DNA of 64,000 nucleotides from Smittia aterrima (Eukaryota; Arthropoda; Insecta; Diptera; Chironomidae). The stretch is taken from NCBI GenBank assembly GCA_033063855.1, contig CP093831.1:682001-746000 (forward strand), written 5' to 3'. Shown in pieces: positions 26,811-38,800 of this stretch. Each line of letters begins with the position of its first letter. The first letter of the stretch is position 1. The notes beneath the pieces are model-generated. The model was not told the origin of the DNA. It made no database searches and saw nothing but the letters and a program-made list of their open reading frames with translations. The position numbers were made by a program, and so were the translations under genes.

Positions 26811-29800
26811 GTAAGTGTTTTTAACCGCAAATTGTCCTTCTAACCGAAAAGCAACCGATGCGATGAGACTTGCGACGACAATCCAAACACACGTTTTATA
26901 AAACAATTGCGCGAGTGTCAAACCTTGTTTACCTTGTTCCAGTTTTTAATTAAGACTCGACTGTCTTCTAGACATCAGAACTTACACATGCCTCTTATAT
27001 TGCGTTTCTTGTGGATAATTGCTCGAATGAATAACTAAGAAAATAGTGAAAAACATCCCCGCCGCAGTCACTTCCATTCGACGAGAACATTCCTGTTTGT
27101 TTTACGACCAAAAAAATATTTTTCTCTCGGTGTTTACTTAATAATTTGTGTGTCGCCCTCGAATGATAACAGCTTGGTTAACTTCGGTTTGATATGCGAC
27201 ACGTTATGACAGTGGAATTTCCTGCCCGCGCTGATTACTCAACGATAAGCTCGATGAGTAGGGAAAAAGGTGAAATCAGTGCTGCACGCGCTTTCTTGGA
27301 ACTTCCACTGTGAAAATGAATGTCCGCTTGACTTTTTTGATAAAACAAACTTTTTTATTTCTCTTCGAAGTAAGAGAAATGTTCGTATGGAGAAATCAAA
27401 TATTTGCATTATGATTAAAACATTTTTTTTCTTTAATACAATAAAATTCCGTAATTTCTCATGAAATGAACGTTAAAACGCCACGACAAGCATTGCGACA
27501 CCGTCTCACTCATCGCCTGATAACGAAAGGTGAACGAAAGTTTGCTTTGACTGATGAAACACAAATTGTGGATTCTCCGAGTTTCGTTCTGTTTAAATTG
27601 AAAACTTTTTTTTTGTCGCCGCGAGCAATTTCGAAACTTGGACAATCAGTTTGATTCGTTAGTGAAGATTGCAAAAGTTTTCACAACTCTCGGTCACTTA
27701 ACAGCTCCGGCACATACTTCTTCATCCGATTGTGAGAATAAATCAACCCAATAATCCCAACATGTCAATTTTCAATAACTCTCCCACTTCATCCGTTGAT
27801 TCAATAATAAAAAAAAAACTCGTACAAATGGAAATGAATACGTCGCTCCCAGCAACAAATAAAAAACATTTTCTCTCTCACGATAAAGCAAACAATTCTC
27901 AGCATAAAAAAGAAGTTATCCACCGACGACCGGTCGCTCGTCTCTGGTCGACACTCAGAGATGAATAAATAAATAAACAGGATCATTTACACATCCTAAT
28001 CAAATTTATTTGTGGTCATGAATTTGATACACTTCGATCCCTTCCTGAGTAGCTCAATCGAGCAGATAAATTTATTCCTGAATGAGATTGGATCGGGAGA
28101 GAGAAAGTCACAAATCGAATGAATTATTATCGTTTACAGATGGAATTGTTTGCCATCCCCTTTCAATCTATCGATCACAACCCCCATTCTCGAGATAGTT
28201 TTGTCAACCTCCTAATTGAAATGCGTGATTGGGGTAAAGTCAGAAACAGTTTTTCAGCTAAAATTTATTCAAATTGCTTCGTAATTAAATGGCGAAGGCG
28301 TTATTACCGAAATAACATTTTACGGATTGCAATTTCGCCCACGAGATATCGATGACAAACAACGACATAATTTCCCAATTACATCAGAAATTGCCGAACA
28401 TAAATTGAAAGAGCGCGCTTCAAATGGAAAGATATTAACGACAACTTTATTTTTCTTTTTGTTTTCTGAGCATTTTCCCGTTAATTTTCTCCCAAAGAGG
28501 TCGTCGTAAAAGCCAAAACTCACTCACTCACTCAGCAATTGATGCTTTTTGGCTGATTACCATCAATTTCAGTGGCTCCATTACGCGACTGATTTGATGC
28601 TTATCGCATTTCGTTGAAAGAGAGAACGAAGTAACGAAACGAAAAAAAAACATTCCGCGACAGTAATTGTACTCGATACTTTAGGAATTGGTTCGTAAAC
28701 AGATTGGAAATTGCTTTTTTCCTTTCGCCACCGAATCGAAGATTTCCCAACTCACATTTCACCCGCACATCACATCATCGTTTAACAAAGCCAATTTCTA
28801 GCCTCGTTCAATTTATGTGCAAATCGCTTTCGCGAGTGCAGAAAACAAAGCCATAAAAGCGAAAGCTCTGCTGATGCCTTCGCGAATATGATCGGAATCG
28901 TAAAATTGCGACAAATTAATATGTTAAGTGCTACTTCGAGATTGGAATTTGGCGTCGACACACATGGGACGAAGTTCTCTTTCTCCGAGAAGAAGGAAAA
29001 GATAAAAAAATCAATACACGTAGAGGTAGTCGTTAGTTATCACAGATTTTCTTTTCATTTTTCTTTCGTCCTGCACGTGAGTGATGCGAGAGAAGTGGAA
29101 AAAGGGCGTTTTCCTTTTCCACACATGGACGAATGTCCTTCGAGCGCATGCCTTGACCAATGGTCAATAACATCGTTCAACCCTTGGAAGGGAGGAGAGT
29201 TTCATTTTGACCATTGACGATCCGTTTCGTTCATCCCTTCAACCAATCTGTCGTCGCTCTCAAATTCGATTCGGTTTCCTCGGAACTAACGGATTTTAAA
29301 TTCATTTGGTGATAATCAAAAGCAAAGAATTCAATTTATCATTCACGAAAGTAATATTCTCTGGGACAGTTGAAACAGATGTTCGTTCATTTCTATTCCG
29401 ATCGAGCAAACAATCAAGTAGAGTTGGCCTCAATTCGACAGATGCATGGACCGGAATGGCCGAACAAGTCTAATAAAGGCCATTTCAACCCTTACTGACA
29501 GCGCCTCTTGCTCTTTCTCTTTAAGGCTCGAATAAATCTCCTTCATCTGCTTTATCCTCCTCGACGCTAATCTCCATCTCTCGATCGATAATAATTTACG
29601 GCCGAAAAAACTATTTTGTACGCCCTCTCCTCAATACAAAACCAACAGTAGCAATTAGATTGTCATAAATTCTGTATTTTCCTCGATGCCGTTAAGAGCT
29701 CGACTGAAGCGATAAATCGAATTTATTGAGTTGTTGCTTTTGAAATGTTTCCCTTCCCTGCGGTGACATCACGAGAAGGCTTGCGCGTTGTTTAGCGAGA

Positions 29801-32800
29801 ATTGTCGTGATTAATCTTCGATTAGTTCGCGGCAAAGTCCGCGAGAATAGAACGTCAACAACTCATAACTTTAATGACTCTACAAATGACTTTGCCGATC
29901 AATTGAATGCGGAGGGAAAACGGCGAAACTCAAACAGCTGTTGAACATGAAACTTTATGCAAAGTCGAACAAAAGCATTCAGTCGAATGTCCCACGGAAT
30001 AGCGCAAATAAAAATTAATCTGTGCAATTCACAATTTTCAATTACTTCGTTTCTCAAGTGCTTTGACATTTTTTTCCTCTGCTCGCTGCCACTTGAAACT
30101 GCAGTTTGGGGTGAACTGTTGTTTTGGAATTCCGTGTTTTGCTTTGACGCACCGCGAGTTTTCAAGAGAATCGAGCGAACGGTCCGAGAGAAAATGTGAA
30201 AAATTTCGGCATTTCATAAAAAGCAAACGCGAAGCGGGAAAAAAAATCATAAACGGTCATGGGAAAGTCGACATTGACAGAGGGCGATTAATCCTTTCTC
30301 AGATTGCAAGCAAGCATTTGGTCAAAACGTTGAGAGATGACGAGGGAAATTTGCCTTAACCGTAGCTCAAGGGATTAAAGGAAGGCCTCGACTAATTTAT
30401 TAATTCAATAACGCTTGACGCAACGTTTCCTATCGACCAATAATCCCTTTGAAACAAAAAAAAAAGAAAAACAGCAGCAATTGGGGTGGAAGGACGCAAG
30501 CAAACAAAGGAAAAGATTTTTTTTTGTGGTTCATTTATTGAACTGAATCGAGAAATATCCGAGACAAGATATGATTGTTCTCGGTGGACGGGGTGGAAAG
30601 TAGTACGAACTAACTAATAGCGTCGATAAACATCGAACTGTGAGCGAGCCCAAGAGACACGAACCAGGCGACTCTGTTGATGTTTGAATTTGTGGAAAAG
30701 CACGAACAATGAAAATTCCCAATTGTTTCTCATTTATCAAATTACGCCCGATAGTTTCAGCATCGATAAGAGCTGAGAGAAAGTTTCCTGTCCTTCTTGA
30801 TGATGTCATACATGGAAAGGACGGAAGGGAAAGGAAGTTTGAGTCAACAAAAAAGTTTCCTTTGAGGCAACGACGTGGAATGGGTGACATAATTCTTGAT
30901 TACACGGGACGAGGTTTTGTGTCTCTCGCTTCTTCCCTCGAGACTGTCGAGCGAAAATTCATCAATGTCCCGGAAGGCTGAAGAGCGATCGGAAAATCAA
31001 ATTAACCGTGTTTATTATGTGATTGTGTTCCATCCGAGGACATTCGTTCAAAAGGTCACGTTTTTCAGAGCAAAAAGGAAAGAAAAAGTTTTCCTGTTCT
31101 CTTTCCTCGTTGCCTTCGCGTCTCTCGACCGTTCAAAGATTATCTTATTGATTTTTCCTCCCATAATTCTGAGGGTAATTTGCATAAATCAGTAATAACT
31201 TACACAAATCCAATGCTGCTCCGTGAACAGTCAATTAGCAGGCTGAATAGACTAACTCGAGTAAATCGAACTTCTTCCAATTTTCTGGTCAACCATTTCC
31301 AATAAACTTCGATTCCTTGAAGATTTCTTTCATCTATAAATATGCATGAAGCTTAGTTCGAAGACTGCAAGGAGGGAGAGACAGTGGCTTTTATTGCCCA
31401 AGCGAAGAAATTGTAATTTTTATTATCCACTCGAACGGCAAGCAGACGAAGCATGAACTTAATCTGCACCAGAATCCAATAACATCGCACGGGAATCGCA
31501 CGAGCGCTTTAACGGTCAATTGCGACACATTCCGTATAATTAAAAGCAATTTGTTCTCGTGCAGTGGAGGCTTGAGGATGTTAGGAGCACTTGAGAGAAT
31601 TATGGAAGGCCAATAAAAGTGTCAGATTAAAGCGGCTTCGTGCGACAATGTTGGGGAGCGATGAGAATTTATTACGCCCCGTCGGAATCTCAAAACTCTT
31701 TAGCCAAGTTAATTAAAGCGAAAAATGATTTTCTCTTTCTTACTTTTCTCCACAAAAAAATATTTTTCATTTCAAACATTCAACTAATCAAACTCTTCTT
31801 TTAATTATAGCAGACTCCGACACTGGAGAAGGCGAATCGACATCTCACGACATCCTCACCTGCGGCTCATGCCAAAAGACTTTTGCCCTCGCCGAAATTG
31901 TCAAATTCATTCAGCACAAAGTGTTACAATGCAATAAAGAAAACTACGGACAGTGTTTCACGCAAGGTAAATTAAAGCAGATGATTCTGTCGCTGATCGA
32001 GGCATATAATGGTGGCACACTTTCAGGCACTTCGGGTGATAGAGATTCGGACGATGGACGTCCTTTAAGTTTAGCTAATTCACGTAGACCGTCAATATCC
32101 GCTCCGATTTCGCGTAAATCGAGCCTTTCGCGCGTTCACTCGCCACCATTAACAAGTCCGTCGAGCCATCTCCTTGAAGATGGTTCTACAAGCACACCAA
32201 AAAGACTATCTGAAGGTTCGTACTCAGATGTTTCTTTGGAGAGCTAAAATTTAATCAAACTTTTCTCTCAACAGACAATGACAAGCGACCTGACAGTGTA
32301 GCACTATCTTTAGACTGTAAGGAGAATGACTTAGACAATAAGCATCGCGATAGCGTCGAAATCAAACAAGAACGTCTCAACGATATCAGCTTATGTCCCG
32401 ATGATGAGTTCAACACGATGTCCACCGCTCAACCGCCACTCAAAAAGCTTCGAGCTGAAGTCGTCGATGCAGAATCAAACACAACAAATAGTGGTGAGTT
32501 AAAACTTTTATTCTTAAAAAAAAAAGAAAATCGATAGAAAGCAGAAGCTATTGCATGTCCAGCAGATGAAAAATTCATCAGATTTAATTGCGCTTTAGTT
32601 TGTTGACGAAACAAAAAATTTAAATCTGAATAGGGTTGAATGTCCAGAAGAAAGAAGATGAAGAGAGGGATAATCAGTTTCAATGTCCCATGTCCTTGCT
32701 CATTATCTCATCCTTTCAAAGCTTTTGTTTGTCAAGAATGAATGGACACAACAACGTTGGCATTCACTCGCTGTATCAGTATCAGAGCCTGATAAAATAT

Positions 32801-35800
32801 TCATAAGACTCATTCTCCACGTCAGTGAACAAACGAGTGTTTCGTAGTTGGATGTGAATGACCAAGAACGTTCCAATTCCCTCCAAGATGCAGCTCATGT
32901 GTGTTTTTTAAAATTTCCATTTCTGTTTTGAAGAAATAAAAATGATAACGGGCAGAGATGGCACAAAGAGACGCGAAAAAAAACAGAGAACGAAGCTCAC
33001 ACAGTGAGTCTTCGAGCCAATGTAAATATGTAATACAATAAAATGCAAATATGAAAATTTATAAATATGGAGCCACCATCTGCTGCCGTTTATTTTTCCA
33101 CTGCTTCGACGTCTTCTCGCTGCTTTTCATATTCATTTGTATTCAACGAAACGTTCATCATCGGATGGAAGACACACACTGTCCTCGAAGGCAAAGCGAA
33201 CAGAGAGAGAGTGGAGCGACCATGTGCAGATTATGGGGCTATCAGTGTGTAGCATTTATTGTCCCCAGTCGACGAGATTTTTATACAAAATTCAAAGTTG
33301 CAAGACTCTTTTTCCCCGACAAGAGGAAACACATTCGCCATCATCTGGCAACAGCATTCGAGGAGCGAAGAATATGAAATATTGTCAATATCTTGCATCG
33401 TTTTCTTTATTGCACACGGAACACGACGACTTATTACGTTTCGCAATCTCTTTCCATAAACTCCCTTCGTCGCCTCCTACAGCCATCACTTTAAACTTGA
33501 AACATCCCTGACCATAATTGGCTTTAAAGCCGCCTGTGCTTGGGGTGCTAATCGTCTGACAATATGTGAGTCTCTCATCGTTTCGGTGGAAAACGTGCTC
33601 ATGATGTCGATTTAAAATCATTAAACCGCATCACAATTGATACAAATTTGCCAGATTACATTTATTCGATGTGTTGAACAAGAAAGCGAGAATCTGAGTT
33701 GGGCAAGCCCCGTCCACATATGAAGATTAATCAAAAAGCAAACGAGCATGGGCACGGTCGACTTGTCACCTTGTCACAGCATTTCGCAACTTGTGGAAAA
33801 GCGATTTGATCAACCTTGTAATTTCCTCTCGGCCCTTCCCTTTCGCATTATTGGCATTTCTCGATTTTTTTTTTATTAAAAATAATATTTTCCGGATTCC
33901 CTTTCACTTTTAAGCAACCCTCAGCTTTACTTTCTAAAAAACCGTTTTAATTGCAATTAAATTTTGCTACATCGCACAGCTACCACGATGAATGAAGTGA
34001 ATGACGGACCGGGGCAGATCCATCCTGTGAAATTTATTAATTAAACGAATCGCTCGCACACACAACGGATTTTTACATCCTTTCACTCTTTCTCATTGTG
34101 TAAGCGATTGATGCCAGGCGGGAAGTTCAAAATAATTTACTTCATTTATCACGCATGACCGGATGCATCGGGGGATAAAAAGAAATAATATGAAAGGCTC
34201 TCTCGCGCTCGCTAAGCAGCAAAAAAATCCTTTCTCGCTGCACATGGGATGGGAAAAACAATTGAAAGATTGACGAGCGAGAGAAAAATGTTTGCGGCTC
34301 GTGAAAACCCTCATCGTATGCGACAAGCTCTTCTTTATCTGATTAAAAACTCTAAATGTTCTGCTGTTGTCGGCCTGAGTGCAGCAACGCAACAAAAAAA
34401 TAGCTGAAGCTTCTTCTTCCTTTGAATTGAATCGAAAGGGTCAAAAACGGATTTTTTTGTGTGTCATAACAAGAAAGGGATTTCCATTATCTTTTAGCTC
34501 GTGTTCATCGTACTTATGTTAATTAGATGCATCGCGACCCTTCTTCCTTTGAAACAGCCCATCAACGTATACACGCAGAGACAAAAGATTTCTTTAATTG
34601 AAAGAGGTTATAAATTACCTTCTTCGTCTTTCCTTTCTGCTTCGAGGTTCCAAGAAAAACTGAAAGTGTCAAGACGTGTGGATAGTCGGAAATTACCGGA
34701 TGAGACTTTTTGATGCCAACAAGAAGAAAGAAGAAGGAAGGGTTGAAGTAGAGGAAGCGACGATAGTCACGCGTTGCGCATAATGAAGCGAGTCAAGAAG
34801 TGATCAACTTATGTCCATCACTACGAGGGTTGCTTCAATTCGAGGGTGACTAGACCGAATTTAAGATCTTTGACCTCTATCAAATGGTCACCCAATAAAT
34901 CCTTCTTAAGAAAATTTTCTTCAACAAAGGACATTAAACTGTCCCTTCTCTTTCTTTCGTCACCTCATCCTTTTATTGTTATTAACTCTTTACTGCTTCG
35001 ACTTGCCCACAAACAATCGAAAAGTCCCTTCTTCTTTAAGAATCTGTTTGTGAGAAAAAGGATAATAAAAAAGTTATTGTATCCGTGCGATGCTAAGTGT
35101 CCATAAAAATATGAATAGAAATCGACCCTTTCCGGGCTCAAACAGGAGCTCTTGTTCTTTTGCTTCGTCGTTCATCGCTTGAATGAAAGGAAGTAAAGAG
35201 GAGAAATCATCGACCTCTTTCACACAGCATTAAATAGCTCTTGAAAGTTGTTTGCACCCACGCTTTATTGTTATTGCTATTGCGGATGATTTCGACGGGC
35301 ACTCGAGGCTAGTTCGAGAGGAAAAAGTTTTTTCCATTTGAGGGGACAAACATAAAAACATCATCAACATTGTTGAATGGCATCGTAGCAAATCTGCATG
35401 TAAATAAAACATGAAATCAACAATGCGAGTGGCGGAGTAGGAGAAGAAATCCTTTATCTGGACATATTTTATGATGTTTATGAGTGGGATTCGGAATGAG
35501 AACGTCAGAGCATAATAATCGCATCATGTATGTGACTTCGCCTTTGCATATCAGCCAACGCAACGTCTCTCTCCACCCTTCATTCGCTCGACAGGATCAA
35601 TGTGAACAATTTCTTTTATGGCACAATTATCAGAGATTAATTTCGCTGATCCCGAGAGTTGAGATGGAAAAATCAAAAGCAAACAGAGCAACGGATTAAA
35701 TATTCGTGAAGAGAATTCCAAACTCGAGAACCTTGAGAAATGTATTTTTCTGATTATTTCATTGTTATCGCATCGGAAAATCATAAAAAAATGTAAATTG

Positions 35801-38800
35801 CACGGTCCGTTTTTAATGGAAATCGTGGGGAGAGAGGAATAGACGTTAAGATTCTTATCAAACGGGCAAATAAGAAAGCAACGAAAGAAATTGTCGCAAA
35901 TCATAAAATTCAATGTTGGACTCTCGTTTTGGCTTTTATTCTCGGGGCCATAAAAAGCCATCAAGATCTCTTTCTGTGTTCGTCCTGCTGCGTTGCTCCT
36001 TCCACAAGCTTTAACGACACCGCAATTTTCCCTCGACACATAACTCAAGAAAATATGTTTCAATTGTTGATGGCAACAAAGCGAGAAAATATTAAATTTC
36101 TCGAGTCCGTTTTCTTGACAGCAGCGACTCGAGTCTAGAGAGTTACGATGAAGAAATTCACGTTCATGACTGCAACGTTTTCATTTTCATGATGCTCCTA
36201 TTATTGAAATCCCGGGGGTTTGAAAGTCCATTCCGAGGAATAAAATCTTTTGCGTAAGACGAAAGGCTTGAGCCGCAAATAAAACTTTGAATGCGTGCGA
36301 GTGACACACGAATGTCAATCAAAGCCAGTTCACATTAAAATTGGATTATTGCGAAAGGCTTAAGACACACCAGCTGGGCTTCAACGTCAAACATGTCTTC
36401 AGTGCTCGCTATTGCGTCAGATGACGAAGACGGCGAAGGGGTTGACGATGACTCCACGATGCTATAAATTAGAAAATTTGTTTGCATTGAAAGGAATTTT
36501 TATGATGGGAAATTCGACTTTCCTCTCCGGGAGCGGAAGCGACTGAAAAACTTTAACGACCACAAAATATATTTATTTTATTTTTATGCGCCAACAATGA
36601 TGCTGAGCCGTGTGTGGCAGTGAGGAAAAGAGAGCCAGCGACACATAAAAAACTGTCGAGATAGCAAAAGCGCAGTCAGATTTAAATTTTTGTGGTGCAT
36701 GAAAAAGTCTTTTGGCTTTTGGTCGAGACGGGAAATGGAAAATTGCTTCCTTAATATCTCCCTTTCACTCGAGAGCATCACTCATTCCGCAATTTAGTTT
36801 CATTCTCGAGTGAGACGATTCGGATGTTAATTATTGGAAATCTCGTTCACTCGATTTTCCGAGAGATTTAACGGAAGGGATACTGAGACGAGATAATTGT
36901 TGTAAATTTCCAATCAATTATCCAACGAATCTGCTCTGTCGAACGAAGTGAATTATGATGGTCAATTAAAATCTCTTTCTCTCTCTCGACTATAAATCAT
37001 CGAGCTCATCGAAAGTTCACGATTGTTTCGCGACACAAGATAATGTGGGTCAGGATTTTTTATTCATTCTCATTCCCATAGTTTTTTATTCGTTTCGGGG
37101 TGGCAAAAAAATTGATCAGCATCACGTTCAAGTCTTTTGTTGCCCTCATCAGTACTTACAATTACAACAAACATTAGCTTCACCCTTATGACGATGCATT
37201 CACATTGAATATTCCACTCACTTCATTTCGAAAGGAGAAGAAGACGTGAAAGAAATCTCCGTTCAAAGAACCCAAAGCTGTCTCACTCGACGATCCATCA
37301 CGGCTTGTGCGCGAGCTATCTGCTTATGAATACAATTGGAAATGAATCTCGGGTCTCGCCACAGCGACAAAACAAAACAAAAAATGGGTTGAGAAAAGGT
37401 TGTGCAAATGTTTATGATATCACTCTTAAAGGGATGGGCAAATGGCATAAGACAATCGTCTGCGAATGCATTTGAAAGGGACGAAAGGAAGAAGCGAACG
37501 CACGTGACATCTGAACCGGCCACGAGCCACGAAAAAGGGTTGAACACACCTGAAGTTCGACGATGATTCTCAAGAAAATATTCGTGATCGCATCCCGCGC
37601 ACGCTAATGTCTTCATCGTTGCGAGTAAAATAAAATTTGCAAATCAAATTTGATTGTCGACGGTGAATTCATCAGCAATTTGTCACTGTCGGCCGCAAAT
37701 TTATTCCATCTCGCCATAATTTGATTATAATTTATTGATGAACTTGATTGTCATCGCATAATTGCAAGAAACCTTCTCTCTCTGGATTTTTTTGTGGGAA
37801 TGTCCAATCGTTTGTGTTTGACTAAGTCACGTTTCAAGAAAATGGTCGTCGATGGATTTAAAACCTAATCGCCAACGCAACATGCAAATTATCAAATACA
37901 AAATTGGCATACAATCAACTTGAAGTCCCCAAAAAAAGTGAAATTGTTGTGGGCAGCAAACATCAAACGTTTCGTCTCCTTCTCTCGATTCATCTTTGAT
38001 TACATAAACGTTATGACAAATCAAAATAATTTTATTGATTGACGGATCTGTCGGATCAAGCGATGGCCTACCATCATTCAATCGACGCATTTTACACGCT
38101 CTCTTTAAAGTTCTCGGCCGACCGGCAATTTAATCACTCGCAAGCAATCACATTTAATCAAAATTAATTAATTTTAAATGCGAGCGCACATAAAAGTTTT
38201 GGTGCATCGATACGCACATCAACATGTGAACGGCATCAATTTTAATTTATTAAAAATACGGGATCGATCGTGAAAATTATGATGCCGACGATAGAATTTT
38301 TCGTTGGCCAAGCGATACTTTGTGTGAAAAAATGTCGCGATAGACACAACAAATGAAATTGAATTTATAATTGGCGGATCTTTTTTTTAATTAAAACTGC
38401 GGCTGATGTCTGATCGGACAGAGTTTAAACAACAGAACTCTGGAAGTTTTGGTTGTAATTGTGTGTTTATTTATTCTCCAATGTTTATTGCTGTCATGTA
38501 ACTGATACTCGACTCGAATTTTTTTTCCCTTCGCCGCTCCGCATGTTTCAACGGCGGAAAAGTTTATGCTTTGTTTATGCTTCGAAAGAGAGATTTTTTT
38601 TATTAAAAAAGCGTCCCTGGGACAATCGACAATGAGAAATATGAAGCATAAACCATCATGCATTGCTTTTTATGACCAACGCAGTGCCGACAGATTTTTT
38701 TATTCTCCTCCACTGCAACTGCAGAGTTTCAAAAGAATTTTTTATGATTTTGACAAAACAAAAAAGTTATGCTGGATATGTCGTTTTAAAAATATTTATC

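Noticed and set aside
31335..31360. TATAAATA followed by TTAGTT on the plus strand in a BCL11 intron
   Set aside because: Spacing of about 20 nt is too short for a TATA/Inr pair and no leader or ATG in phase with exon 2 follows convincingly.
35551..36063. 170-codon minus-strand open frame
   Set aside because: Low-similarity, Phe/Cys/Asn-rich composition with no domain; inside a BCL11 intron.
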